64,000 nt of DNA from Salinilacustrithrix flava (GTDB lineage Bacteria > Actinomycetota > Acidimicrobiia > Acidimicrobiales > Salinilacustritrichaceae). Both the position numbers and the translations under genes were made by a program. Positions 30,218 through 38,441 of this stretch are shown in pieces (position 1 is the stretch's first letter; each line of letters starts with the position of its first letter). The stretch covers positions 434,001 through 498,000 of the forward strand of contig JAMYFF010000002.1 in the NCBI GenBank assembly GCA_024128875.1, in the 5' to 3' direction. Under the pieces are notes generated by a model that saw only the letters and a list, made by a program, of their open reading frames with translations, made no database searches and was not told the origin of the DNA.

Positions 30218-30560
30218 AGAAGCAGCCCTCGTAGCGCTCCACCTGGCCGCGCAGCACGCTGACCACGTCGAAGCGCAGGACCCGGGCCCGGTTGCCCGTC
30301 TCGGCGCAGAACCGCTGGGCCAACCCGCGGATGCGGCGCTGCTTGGTGACGGTGACGGCCTCGGCCGGGTGCCCGAAGCGATCGGACGTGCGGGTCTTCA
30401 CCTCGGCGAACACGAGCACGTCGTTGCGGCGGAGGACGAGGTCGAGCTCGCCGTCGCCGCAGCGCCAGTTGCGGGCCACGACCTCGTAGCCGTCGGCCTC
30501 GTACCGGCGGGCCGCGAGGCGCTCGCCGTGGGCACCGAGCTTCTGGCGGGCGACGGTCAC
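30216..30560 (-). CDS. yraN: UPF0102 family protein YraN
   Basis: A 114-residue protein of the UPF0102/YraN family, which has a restriction-endonuclease-like fold. The segment GDGELDLVLRRNDVLVFAEVKTRT contains the D...E-x-K signature of that nuclease fold, and HPAEAVTVTKQRRI is the family helix. Activity is not well established in the family. It sits last in the rpsP-trmD-rplS-lepB-DUF2469 run, 10 bases downstream of the DUF2469 gene, as in mycobacteria. Confidence 0.92.
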   Translation of the reverse strand: MTVARQKLGAHGERLAARRYEADGYEVVARNWRCGDGELDLVLRRNDVLVFAEVKTRTSDRFGHPAEAVTVTKQRRIRGLAQRFCAETGNRARVLRFDVVSVLRGQVERYEGCF

Positions 30561-30570
30561 GGGCCGGGTC

Positions 30571-30894
30571 CTAGCTGGGGCCCTTGCGGAACGACTCGAG
30601 GTCGATGTCGGCCTTGGGGAGCTCTTCGATGTTGACGTCCTTGAACGTCACGACCTGGACCCGGGACACGAAGCGGCTGGAGCGGTACATGTCCCACACC
30701 CAGGCGTCGCGCAGCTCGAGCTCGACGAAGGGGGTGCCGCCGGCGTCGCGCACGGTGCGCTGAACCTCGTTGGCCAGGTAGAAGCGGCGCTCGGTCTCCA
30801 CCACGTAGGTGAACGTGGGGCTGACGTCTTTGTACTCGCGGTACAGCTGGAGCTCGATGTCGGCTTCGTAGGCCTCGAGGTCGTCGGCGCTCAC
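30571..30894 (-). CDS. DUF2469 family protein
   Basis: A 107-residue, acidic protein. SADDLEAYEADIELQLYREY and VVETERRFYLAN match the actinobacterial DUF2469 family (Rv2901c in M. tuberculosis), which lies next to rnhB, lepB and yraN. Function unknown. The GTG at 30894 is chosen because the family begins M-S-A-(E/D)-D-L; the frame stays open to 30918. No membrane segment or catalytic motif is visible. In mycobacteria rnhB lies between lepB and this gene; here it does not. Confidence 0.9.
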   Translation of the reverse strand: MSADDLEAYEADIELQLYREYKDVSPTFTYVVETERRFYLANEVQRTVRDAGGTPFVELELRDAWVWDMYRSSRFVSRVQVVTFKDVNIEELPKADIDLESFRKGPS

Positions 30895-30946
30895 AGCGAC
30901 ACCGTAACCCGGCCCCACCGACGAGAACCCCGATGTCTGGCCCCGG

Positions 30947-31627
30947 TCACAGGTGGGCGATGCGTCCCGGCGGCCACACCCGGGCGATGGCCCGACCGAC
31001 CACCAGCTCCTCGGGCACCGGCCCGAACCGGCGGCTGTCCTTGCTGTTGCGCCGGCTGTCGCCCATCACGAAGACGTGGTCCTCGGGCACGCGGACCGGC
31101 GCGAAGTCGTCGGTGATCGCCTCGGCGGACAGGTACGGCTCGAGCAGGGTGCGCCCGTCGATGACGACCCGGCCGTCCTGGCCCCACACCGTCTCGCCCG
31201 GCAGGGCCACCACCCGCTTGATCAGCTCCCGGCCCCGCGGCTCGATGAGGCCGAGCGCCTCCAGCGCCTCACGGCCGAGGCGCACCGGCAGCAGCGACTC
31301 GTCGACGACCTCGGGCTGGGCCGGGTCGTCGAACACCACCACGTCGCCGCGCCGGGGTTCGTGCAGCTCGTAGGACAGCCGCGACACCACGACCCGGTCG
31401 CCGGTGGCGAGCTGGGGCTCCATCGACTCCGACGGGATGAAGAAGGCCTGGGCCAGGAACGCCTTGACGACGAGCGCGATGACCGCGGCCCCGATCAGCA
31501 GGAGCGGGATCTCGAGCAGCAGGCGGCCCGGACCGGGTTCGGCCTCGGGGCGACGGAGGGCGGGGAGCTCGTCCACGTCCTCGTCGCGAGCTCGCTCCGA
31601 GACGTCGACGCCCTGCCAGTCGATCAC
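30947..31627 (-). CDS. lepB: signal peptidase I (LepB, Ser/Lys type)
   Basis: A 226-residue type I signal peptidase. One N-terminal membrane helix (about residues 37-58) is followed by the catalytic box FFIPSESMEP with Ser68, then RGDVVVF, ELIKRVVALPGE with catalytic Lys137, and VPEDHVFVMGDSRRNSKDSR (usual GDNRxxSxDSR; here Asn is Ser). It removes Sec/Tat signal peptides. The window also encodes a second, SipW-type signal peptidase (43831-44355) of the Ser/His class, so the two are expected to serve different clients. It lies 24 bases downstream of rplS. Confidence 0.95.
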   Translation of the reverse strand: MIDWQGVDVSERARDEDVDELPALRRPEAEPGPGRLLLEIPLLLIGAAVIALVVKAFLAQAFFIPSESMEPQLATGDRVVVSRLSYELHEPRRGDVVVFDDPAQPEVVDESLLPVRLGREALEALGLIEPRGRELIKRVVALPGETVWGQDGRVVIDGRTLLEPYLSAEAITDDFAPVRVPEDHVFVMGDSRRNSKDSRRFGPVPEELVVGRAIARVWPPGRIAHL

Positions 31628-31651
31628 GCTGCTGCGTTGATCACGGCGCGA

Positions 31652-31999
31652 TCAGAAGTCGCGCTTCTCCTTGACCTTGGCCCGCTTCCCCACGCGATCG
31701 CGCAGGTAGTAGAGCTTGGCCCGACGGACGTCGCCACGGATGACGACCTCGATCTTGGCGACCGTGGGGGTGTGGAGCGGGAAGGTGCGCTCGACGCCGA
31801 CGCCGTTGGAGAGCTTGCGGACCGTGTAGGTCTCGCGCACGCCGGCGCCCTGGCGCTTGATGACGACGCCCTTGAACTGCTGGACGCGCTCCTTGTTGCC
31901 CTCGACCACGCGGACGTGGACGTTCACCGTGTCGCCGGGGGCGAATTCGGGGATGTCGTCTCGGAGGTTGGCGAGATCGACGAGGTCGGTCTGGTGCAT
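31652..31999 (-). CDS. rplS: 50S ribosomal protein L19
   Basis: A 115-residue L19: [20 protein letters not shown] near the N-terminus, then [30 protein letters not shown] and the basic C-terminus. It sits at the 30S-50S interface. The ATG at 31999 is followed by normal family length. About 110 bases separate it from trmD, with a promoter candidate, so it may be transcribed separately as well as with rpsP-trmD. Confidence 0.97.
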   Translation of the reverse strand: MHQTDLVDLANLRDDIPEFAPGDTVNVHVRVVEGNKERVQQFKGVVIKRQGAGVRETYTVRKLSNGVGVERTFPLHTPTVAKIEVVIRGDVRRAKLYYLRDRVGKRAKVKEKRDF

Positions 32000-32063
32000 G
32001 GTGGCGTCCTGGGGCAGATTCGTACGGGCGTGTGCGCGCGGCGGTGCCGGCAGCGAACGAGTC

Positions 32064-32094
32064 AGTGTAGGGCTGCCGCCCCGCCCCCGACCAA
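32064..32094 (-). promoter_or_regulatory. candidate rplS promoter
   Basis: Minus-strand TACACT (32069-32064) lies 19 bases downstream of TTGGTC (32094-32089), a fair -35. The decamer CCCTACACTG is identical to that ahead of rpsB. A start near 32057 would give a leader of about 58 bases. Confidence 0.5.
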
Positions 32095-32108
32095 CCCGAG
32101 CACGGCTC

Positions 32109-32891
32109 CTAGCGGTGGGTGTCGGGGTCCGGGATGAGCGTGCGCACCTGGGCCAGCAGGTGGAACTCGCCGAGCACGGATTCGTCCTCGGGCGTGAGGG
32201 GTCGGGCCGCCAGCATGTCGGGACGGGACACCGCCGTGCGCACGAGCGACTGGGCGTGGCGCCAGCGGGCGATGCGGCCGTGGTCGCCGGAGCGCAGGAC
32301 CTCGGGCACCTCCCGGCCGCGGAAGTCGGCGGGGCGCGTGTACTGGGGGTACTCGAGCAACCCGGACGAGAACGACTCCTCGGTGCTGCTCTCTGCGTTG
32401 CCCATCACCCCCGGCACCAGGCGACCGACGGCCTCGATCACCACCATGGCCGCGACCTCGCCGCCGGCGAGCACGTAGTCGCCGATCGACAGCTCACCGT
32501 CGCACCAACCGTCGACCACGCGCTGGTCCACGCCCTCGTAGCGACCGCAGAGCAGTGAGAACCCGCCCGATGCCGACAGCTCCCGGGCGGTCTCCTGGTC
32601 GAAGCGACGTCCACCGGGGCCGAGCAGGAACAGGGGCCGGGGCGGGTCGGCCGCCTCGATGGCGGTCACGAGCGGGTCGGGCATCAGCACCATGCCGGCG
32701 CCCCCACCGAAGGGCGCATCGTCGACCGTGCGGTGCACGTCGGTGGTGTGGGCCCGCAGGTCCCGGGTGCGCACGTCGAGCAGGCCGCGCTCGCGGGCCT
32801 TGCCGAGCAGGCTCTGGGACGCGAAGCCCTCCACGATCTCGGGGAAGATCGTGAAGACGTCGATCCGCAGGGCCTCGGCCGGCTCGCTCAC
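32109..32891 (-). CDS. trmD: tRNA (guanine-N1)-methyltransferase TrmD
   Basis: A 260-residue SPOUT methyltransferase. [11 protein letters not shown] opens the fold, [13 protein letters not shown] follows, and the trefoil-knot SAM site has [13 protein letters not shown] and [20 protein letters not shown] is the tRNA-contacting loop. It makes m1G37 in tRNAs that read CNN codons. The GTG at 32891 overlaps the rimM stop (GTGA), as in many bacteria where rimM-trmD is an operon. Confidence 0.96.
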   Translation of the reverse strand: MSEPAEALRIDVFTIFPEIVEGFASQSLLGKARERGLLDVRTRDLRAHTTDVHRTVDDAPFGGGAGMVLMPDPLVTAIEAADPPRPLFLLGPGGRRFDQETARELSASGGFSLLCGRYEGVDQRVVDGWCDGELSIGDYVLAGGEVAAMVVIEAVGRLVPGVMGNAESSTEESFSSGLLEYPQYTRPADFRGREVPEVLRSGDHGRIARWRHAQSLVRTAVSRPDMLAARPLTPEDESVLGEFHLLAQVRTLIPDPDTHR

Positions 32892-33385
32892 GCCAGGTCC
32901 AGCAGGCCCTCGGGCGGATCGATCTCGATGACGTCGCCCACGTCGACGACGAAGGGCAGCGGCACCAGCCGTCCGTCGTCGAGCTCGACGAGGTCGTGGG
33001 CCGGGTTGTCGATGATCGCGGTGCAGGTGCCGACCTCGGTGCCGTCGGTGAGCACGACGGGCAACCCGATCAACTCGTGCACGAACCAGACGTCGGGGTC
33101 GTCGACGGGCTCGGCTCGCAGGACCAGCCCGTGCAGGGGGTCCACGTCCTCGCGCGTGGCGAAGCCCTCGAAGCGGACGCGCCAACGGTGCTGGTGCGGG
33201 TGGGCCTCCACGACCGTGAGCGGACCGCGATCGGTCTGCAGCACGGAGCCGGCGGCCAGCCGGTCCTCGCGGTCGGTGAGGAGGGCGACGATGACCTCGC
33301 CCTTGAGCCCGTGGGGCTTGGCGATGGTCCCGACCTCGAGGAGCTCGGGTAGCGGAGCGCCAGCGGAGCGACCGGATTCGGGCAA
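32888..33385 (-). CDS. rimM: 16S rRNA processing protein RimM
   Basis: A 165-residue RimM. The N-terminal barrel has LEVGTIAKPHGLKGEVIV; the PRC barrel has VHELIGLPVVL and ends VPLPFVVDVGDVIEID. It assists 30S head assembly around S19. Two starts are possible. The TTG at 33385 has GGAGG four bases upstream and gives a family-like N-terminus; the GTG at 33430 is closer to khpA but adds a Cys/His-rich leader unlike RimM and lacks a binding site. I chose TTG. Confidence 0.88.
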   Translation of the reverse strand: MPESGRSAGAPLPELLEVGTIAKPHGLKGEVIVALLTDREDRLAAGSVLQTDRGPLTVVEAHPHQHRWRVRFEGFATREDVDPLHGLVLRAEPVDDPDVWFVHELIGLPVVLTDGTEVGTCTAIIDNPAHDLVELDDGRLVPLPFVVDVGDVIEIDPPEGLLDLA

Positions 33386-33436
33386 GGGGCCTCCGTGGAC
33401 GTGGGAGTGCGCGCAGCGGAGCGAGCACACTCCGAT

Positions 33437-33700
33437 CTAGTCGGCGAACTCCACGTCGACCTCGACGCCGTCCTTGGCGGCCGCGGCGCGCACGACGGCG
33501 CGGATGGCCTGGGCGGTGCGGCCCCGGCGTCCGATGACGCGACCGGTGTCGCCGTCGCCGACCGTGACGGTCAGCTCGACGCGCTCGTCGTCACCGTCGA
33601 CCTCGACCGACACCTCGTCGGGCTGGGAGACGATGGAGCGGCAGATGTACTCGCAGACCGCAGCGGCGGTCGGGGCCAGCTCGGTGTCGACGTCGCTCAC
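33437..33700 (-). CDS. khpA: KH-domain RNA-binding protein KhpA
   Basis: An 87-residue single KH domain of the KhpA/YlqC family: [18 protein letters not shown] contains the G-x-x-G loop (GRRG) that grips RNA. KhpA pairs with KhpB/Jag in other bacteria and influences cell division transcripts. The GTG at 33700 overlaps the rpsP stop by GTGA, the usual rpsP-khpA-rimM-trmD order. No khpB is in the window. Confidence 0.95.
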   Translation of the reverse strand: MSDVDTELAPTAAAVCEYICRSIVSQPDEVSVEVDGDDERVELTVTVGDGDTGRVIGRRGRTAQAIRAVVRAAAAKDGVEVDVEFAD

Positions 33701-34035
33701 GATTCGGCGCCGGCGGCGACTTCGGCTTCGGCCGGTGCGGCGTTCTTGTCGAACTGCTCGGCACCCTCGGGCATGGGCTCGCCCTTGAGCTGGGCCATCG
33801 CACCGGACAGCGTCAGCAGCTTGCCGACGGTCTCGGTGGGCTGGGCGCCGTTCTGGAGCCAGTGCACGGCACGCTCGTTGTCGACCTTGATCACCGACGG
33901 GTCACGACGGGCGTCGTAGTGCCCGATGATCTCGATGAACCGACCGTCGCGGGGCGAACGGGAGTCGGCGGCGACGATGCGGTAGGTGGGCTGCTTCTTC
34001 TTGCCCATCCGCATGAGGCGGAGCTTGACGGCCAC
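33697..34035 (-). CDS. rpsP: 30S ribosomal protein S16
   Basis: A 112-residue S16. [20 protein letters not shown] is the standard start and [18 protein letters not shown] follows; the last ~30 residues are an Ala/Glu tail beyond the fold. The GTG at 34035 is chosen over upstream starts because the family begins here. First gene of the rpsP-khpA-rimM-trmD run, divergent from the ECF sigma gene. Confidence 0.97.
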   Translation of the reverse strand: MAVKLRLMRMGKKKQPTYRIVAADSRSPRDGRFIEIIGHYDARRDPSVIKVDNERAVHWLQNGAQPTETVGKLLTLSGAMAQLKGEPMPEGAEQFDKNAAPAEAEVAAGAES

Positions 34036-34110
34036 GGTGTCTCTTCTCTGGGTCCAGGGGATGCGTTCGGGTCTGCCGGCGCGCCGGGGAGGCGGCAGGC
34101 ACAGTCGACC

Positions 34111-34140
34111 AGTGTGCGTGGTCGGTGCCCCGCGAAGCAA
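34111..34140 (-). promoter_or_regulatory. candidate rpsP promoter
   Basis: Minus-strand CACACT (34116-34111) and TTGCTT (34140-34135) are 18 bases apart. ACACTG recurs at the rpsB and rplS promoters. A start near 34104 gives a leader of about 70 bases. The divergent plus-strand promoter for the ECF sigma gene must lie in the same 190-base gap; no clear ECF-type -35/-10 pair was found. Confidence 0.45.
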
Positions 34141-34224
34141 CCTGCGGGATTCTGGCAGCGACGGCGGAACACGGCGACGGCCGGGCCACTAAACCGATCG
34201 GCGTGCTGATGCGTGTTGTTCGTG

Positions 34225-34722
34225 ATGGGAGCTGACGGACCGGAGGAGTTCTGCGACGCCGTGCGCGGCCGTCTGGTCGGCGCGCTCGCGTTGGCGACCG
34301 GGCGGCGAGCGGTCGCGGAGGAGCTCGCCCAGGAGGCGCTGGTGCGGGTGTGGCAGCGCTGGGACCGGGTGTCCCAGCTGGATGTACCGGAAGCGTGGGC
34401 GGTGCGGGTTGGTCTGAACCTGGCCGGCTCGTGGCACCGCCGCCGCCAGGCGGAGTGGCGAGCGAACCGGCGAGCGGACCGCAACGAGTTCACGGTCGAA
34501 GAGGACCGGGCTGCCGCCGTGGCTGTTCGCGAGGCGGTCTCGGCGCTGCCCGACCGGCAGCGGTCGGTGATCGTGGCCCGGTTCTTCCTTGGCTACGACG
34601 TCGCCGCAACAGCTGCGCTGCTCGAATGCGCGGAGGGAACCGTGAAGGCAACGACGCACCAGGCCCTGGCGCGGCTGCGAACCGTGGGGCTCGTCGAGGA
34701 CGAGGAGGTGCCGGTCCGATGA
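34225..34722 (+). CDS. ECF-family RNA polymerase sigma factor (SigE/SigM-like)
   Basis: A 165-residue ECF sigma factor with only regions 2 and 4. Region 2 has AEELAQEALVRVWQRWDRV and PEAWAVRVGLNLAGSWHRRR. Region 4 has LPDRQRSVIVARFFLGYDV and the helix-turn-helix AATAALLECAEGTVKATTHQAL. Start ATG 34225 (GTG directly before it is an alternative). The stop overlaps the next start (ATGA), coupling it to a membrane protein with a short cytoplasmic N-terminus, the usual sigma/anti-sigma layout. Common relatives include the SigE group of Streptomyces; regulon unknown. Confidence 0.9.
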   Translation: MGADGPEEFCDAVRGRLVGALALATGRRAVAEELAQEALVRVWQRWDRVSQLDVPEAWAVRVGLNLAGSWHRRRQAEWRANRRADRNEFTVEEDRAAAVAVREAVSALPDRQRSVIVARFFLGYDVAATAALLECAEGTVKATTHQALARLRTVGLVEDEEVPVR

Positions 34723-36521
34723 GTCGGCTCGAGGATCTGCTGAACGACGCCGCCGACGGTCCGGTGCGCTTCGACCACCGCGACATCGCTCGCCGGGTGC
34801 GGCACCGCCGGACCGGCCGGCTCGCTGCGGTGGCGGCGGTCGTGGTGCTGGGCGTGGTGGGCTTTGTCGCCGGGTTCGGCGACGACAGCCAGGAAGTGGA
34901 CTCCGTCGGTACGATCGAGGACGGTGCCGTGACGGTCGACGAACTGGTCGCGGACCGGTGGGTGGCCTTCGCGTACAGCGAGGTGATCGTGGCACCCAGT
35001 CCGCCGGCGTTCCTCCAGTTCGACGACGACGGCAGGCTCGGCGGGATCGACGGCTGCCGACCGATCAACGGGGACTGGGAGCTCGACGGCACCCGGCTGG
35101 TCACGTCACTGGAACCGATGGGCAACGTGGCTTGCGACAACCAGCCCGGTGGCCTGACAGAGCTGCTCGAGAACGACCCGAGGGTCGGCCGGTTCGACGA
35201 CGGCTCGGAGACGCTGAAGCTGACGGCGGGCGACGACTTCGTGGCCTTCCAGCGATTCGACCGCCTGGGCGAGGCGCCGAGCGCGACCACGCTCGAGGGC
35301 CGCTGGTCCGCATCCACCCCGGCGGCCGAAGGTGAACAAGAAGCCCCGGCGGTGACGTTCGACCCGGACGGGACCGGCAGCTTGGAGATCTTCGGCTGCT
35401 CCCAGCCCCTGGAGTGGTCAGTCGACGGCGACGCCCTGGCAGTCGATGGCCTCGACCCCGACGGCATGCCATGCAACGGCGGCGTGGTCGGCGGTGGCCT
35501 CCTGCTGTCGCTGACGTCCGACCCCCGACTGCGCGTCGACGGGTCCCTGCTGTGGTTGTCCTCTGACCTCGGCATCGACCAGCTCCACTCCGACGGAACC
35601 GGTGCCGCCCCGTCGTCCACCACCACCGCACCCGATGGCGGGCAGGACGCCCAGGACGCACTCGAGCGAGCGGCAGGGTCGATCCGGTACGTGGCCGCGT
35701 CGCCCGACGGCGTCACCCTGCACGACGGCGGCGGATCGCAACGCATCGCCAGCGAGGACGCCGCAGTCGCCTACGCCATCGGATCCGACATCGTGGTCCA
35801 CCAGCCCGCATCCACGACGTTCACCGAGTACCCACCGACTCCCGAGGGCACCCCGACTGCATGGCTCTCCGGGGAGGAGCGGGCCCTACCGGTCAGCCCC
35901 GACGCCCGCAGCACCCGCCTCCTCGACGCAACAGTTCTCGACGGGGTCCCGGTCGCGCTCGTCGCCGAGTCCTACGGCGGCGTCGGACCCGACGACACCT
36001 TCGAGGAGCTCGCCCTCATCGACATCGCGGACGGCACCCGGAGCACCGTGGTCCGCCGACCGGCATGGGAGTCCGCGCACCTCGGCGCAGCGGTGCTGCC
36101 CGACGGTGATGTGATCGGGCTCTTCGCCTCGGAGTCGCTCGTGCTGCTCGCCCGCTGGAGCCCCGGCGAAGCCGACCCCGCATGGGTCGTCGAGGTCGCC
36201 GTCGACAGCCGACCCACACTCACGACCGTCGACGGGCAGATCCGCGTGGTCGACGCAGGGTTCGACGAAGACTTCGCCCCCATGCTGCGAATCCGGGCCT
36301 ACGACACCAACGGCCAGGAGCAGTCCGACGAGTCGGTCCCGGTGGCAGACCCTGACCGCGAGCTCGGTGCCGGTCTGTTCTGCACCGGCTGGTACGACGC
36401 CACCCACCTCCTCTGCGGGCGCAGCGACGGTCCGCCCATCCTCATCTCGTTGACCTCCGGTACCTACCGGCAGACCGACTCGGCGACAGGCAGCTACCCG
36501 ACGGTCTCCGAGGCGCCGTGA
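34719..36521 (+). CDS. single-pass membrane protein with META-like and propeller-like extracellular domains; putative partner of the ECF sigma factor
   Basis: A 600-residue protein. Residues 1-33 are cytoplasmic and charged, one membrane helix spans about 34-54, and the rest is outside. Two repeats of roughly 110 residues resemble META/HslJ domains: each has a Gly-rich strand ending in a single Cys (IDGCRPINGDWEL; IFGCSQPLEWSV) and a late Cys (NVACDNQPG; MPCNGGVV). After a Ser/Thr linker near residue 290 comes about 300 residues of beta-rich sequence (VALVAESYGGVG, VLLARWSPGEA) like a degenerate propeller. No zinc-type anti-sigma motif (HxxxCxxC) is present, so anti-sigma function rests on gene coupling only. 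META domains suggest envelope stress sensing. Confidence 0.65.
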   Translation: MSRLEDLLNDAADGPVRFDHRDIARRVRHRRTGRLAAVAAVVVLGVVGFVAGFGDDSQEVDSVGTIEDGAVTVDELVADRWVAFAYSEVIVAPSPPAFLQFDDDGRLGGIDGCRPINGDWELDGTRLVTSLEPMGNVACDNQPGGLTELLENDPRVGRFDDGSETLKLTAGDDFVAFQRFDRLGEAPSATTLEGRWSASTPAAEGEQEAPAVTFDPDGTGSLEIFGCSQPLEWSVDGDALAVDGLDPDGMPCNGGVVGGGLLLSLTSDPRLRVDGSLLWLSSDLGIDQLHSDGTGAAPSSTTTAPDGGQDAQDALERAAGSIRYVAASPDGVTLHDGGGSQRIASEDAAVAYAIGSDIVVHQPASTTFTEYPPTPEGTPTAWLSGEERALPVSPDARSTRLLDATVLDGVPVALVAESYGGVGPDDTFEELALIDIADGTRSTVVRRPAWESAHLGAAVLPDGDVIGLFASESLVLLARWSPGEADPAWVVEVAVDSRPTLTTVDGQIRVVDAGFDEDFAPMLRIRAYDTNGQEQSDESVPVADPDRELGAGLFCTGWYDATHLLCGRSDGPPILISLTSGTYRQTDSATGSYPTVSEAP

Positions 36522-36569
36522 CCTCGGCGGAGGGTGCCGTCCGATCTGTTCCGTAGCCGCTGCCAGAAG

Positions 36570-38000
36570 TCAGCCGTCGAGGCCGGGGAGGGTGAAGCCC
36601 TGCTTGCCGGAGGGGACGGTGGCGGGGCCCTTCGGGGTGACGCGACCGCCGCCCTTCTTGCCCTTCTTCTTCTTGCGCTTGGCCACCCGGTTGCCCATGC
36701 CCGGCATGGACTTGATCATCTTCTGCATCTCCATGAACTGCTTCACCAGCTGGGAGACCTGGCCGACGTCGGTGCCCGAGCCCTCGGCGATGCGGGCCCG
36801 GCGGGAGCCGTCGATGATGGTGGGATCGTTGCGCTCGGCCCGCGTCATCGAGTGGATCATCCCCTCGATGCGGTTCAGCTCCTTGTCGTCGATGTTGACG
36901 TTCTTCACTTCCTTGGGGATGCCCGGCATCATCCCGAGGAGGCTGGAGATCGAGCCCATCTTCTTGATCTGGGCCATCTGGTCGAGGAAGTCGTCGAAGG
37001 TGAACTGCCCCTCCATCAGCTTCTGGGCAGCGGCTTCGGCCTCCTTCTCCTCGTAGACCGACTCGGCCTTCTCGATGAGGGTGAGGACGTCGCCCATGCC
37101 CAGGATCCGTCCGGCGAGGCGGTCGGGGTGGAACAGGTCGAAGTCGTCGAGCTTCTCGCCGGTGGAGGCGAAGGCGATGGGCTTGCCGACGACCTCCTTC
37201 ACCGACAGGGCGGCACCGCCGCGGGCGTCGCCGTCGAGCTTGGTCAGGATGACGCCGTCGAGGGCCAGGGTCTCGTTGAAGCTCTCCGCGACCGTGACGG
37301 CGTCCTGACCCGTCATGGCGTCGACGACGAGGAAGGTGTAGTCGGGGGCGGTCGCCTCGGAGATCTGGCGGACCTGCTCCATGAGCTCGGCGTCGATGGC
37401 GAGGCGACCGGCCGTGTCGACGATGACCACGTCCTTGCCGAGGCGGCGGGCCTCGTCGATGCAGGCCTTGGCCACGTCGACCGGGTCGCCCTGGCCGCCG
37501 GCCACGATCTCGTCGTCCGCGGAGTACACCGGGACCCCGACCTGCTCCGCCAGCGTGCGCAGCTGCTGGACGGCGGCCGGGCGCTGGAGGTCGGCGCCGA
37601 CGAGCAGCGGGTTGCGGCCCTGGGCCTTGAACCAGCGGGCGAGCTTGGCGGAGTTGGTGGTCTTGCCCGAGCCCTGGAGGCCGGCCATGAGCACCACGGT
37701 GGGCGGCTTCGACGCGTAGCTGATCTTGATCGTCTCGCCGCCAAGGGACTCGACGAGCTCCTCGTTGACGATCTTGATGACCTGCTGGGCAGGGTTCAGC
37801 GCCTGGCTGACCTCGATGCCCACGACGCGCTCGCGGATGCGGGCCACCAGGTTCTTGACGACCTGGAAGTTGACGTCGGCCTCGAGCAGGGCGAGGCGGA
37901 TCTCCCGGAGGGTCTCGTCGACGTCCTCCTCGCGGAGCTTCCCCTTGCCCTTGATGCGGGCGAAGATGCCGTCGAACCGGTCGCTGAGTGCCTCGAACAT
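36570..38000 (-). CDS. ffh: signal recognition particle protein Ffh
   Basis: A 476-residue SRP54. The N domain (LREIRLALLEADVNFQVV) precedes the G domain with GLQGSGKTT, DLQRPAAVQQL, VDTAGRLAID and TKLDGDARGG. The M domain is methionine-rich (MMPGIPKEV; FMEMQKMIKSMPGMG) and ends with a Lys-rich segment that binds 4.5S RNA. It targets nascent membrane proteins to FtsY. Here ftsY, a BON gene and ffh are consecutive; in M. tuberculosis other genes separate ftsY and ffh. No 4.5S RNA gene was recognised in the window. Confidence 0.97.
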   Translation of the reverse strand: MFEALSDRFDGIFARIKGKGKLREEDVDETLREIRLALLEADVNFQVVKNLVARIRERVVGIEVSQALNPAQQVIKIVNEELVESLGGETIKISYASKPPTVVLMAGLQGSGKTTNSAKLARWFKAQGRNPLLVGADLQRPAAVQQLRTLAEQVGVPVYSADDEIVAGGQGDPVDVAKACIDEARRLGKDVVIVDTAGRLAIDAELMEQVRQISEATAPDYTFLVVDAMTGQDAVTVAESFNETLALDGVILTKLDGDARGGAALSVKEVVGKPIAFASTGEKLDDFDLFHPDRLAGRILGMGDVLTLIEKAESVYEEKEAEAAAQKLMEGQFTFDDFLDQMAQIKKMGSISSLLGMMPGIPKEVKNVNIDDKELNRIEGMIHSMTRAERNDPTIIDGSRRARIAEGSGTDVGQVSQLVKQFMEMQKMIKSMPGMGNRVAKRKKKKGKKGGGRVTPKGPATVPSGKQGFTLPGLDG

Positions 38001-38012
38001 GAGGTGTCGATC

Positions 38013-38441
38013 CTACGGGGTGGTGGGTTCGATCGTGAGGTGGTCGTCCACGGCCCGGACGCCGGTGACGGAGCCGGCCGTGCGGATCAGGGTGAGGCGG
38101 GCGTCGTCGTGGGGCACGGTGCCGGTGAGCACGACCCGGTCCCCCTGCACCGTCACGCCGGGTTGGGGCAGGTGCCAGGTCCGCGGTGAGGTGGCCAGCT
38201 CGTGGCGGACCGTGGCGCCGATGTCGCCGCCGCGAGCGGCCTTGGCCTCCTCCTGGGCGGCCACGCCGTTGCGCAGCTGCGCCGCCGGCTTGGGGGCCAT
38301 CGCCACGCCGACGCCGACGCCGGCGCCGAACGCGGCGATGCGGCTGAGCCCGATGAACCCGAGGACGCGCAGGACCAGCTTCACCGCGCCGAGCACGAGC
38401 TTGACCGGCAGCGTGAGCAGGCTCCAGAGGAGGAAGATCAC
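38013..38441 (-). CDS. BON-domain protein with N-terminal membrane segment
   Basis: A 142-residue protein. Residues 1-50 are hydrophobic (a membrane hairpin or re-entrant segment, WSLLTLPVKLVLG then AAFGAGVGVGVAM). The C-terminal ~65 residues form one BON domain, with VTVQGDRVVLTGTVP and VTGVRAVDDHL typical of the strand-helix-strand repeat. BON domains bind phospholipid or other envelope ligands. GTG start overlaps the ftsY stop (GTGA), and ffh follows 12 bases on, so it is produced with the SRP pathway. A role in membrane association of that pathway is a guess from position only. Confidence 0.85.
   Translation of the reverse strand: MIFLLWSLLTLPVKLVLGAVKLVLRVLGFIGLSRIAAFGAGVGVGVAMAPKPAAQLRNGVAAQEEAKAARGGDIGATVRHELATSPRTWHLPQPGVTVQGDRVVLTGTVPHDDARLTLIRTAGSVTGVRAVDDHLTIEPTTP

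Noticed and set aside
34036..34224. ECF-type autoregulatory promoter (GGAAC ... CGTT) ahead of the sigma gene
   Set aside because: A GGAACA occurs near 34166 but no matching -10 lies at 15-18 bases; not supportable.
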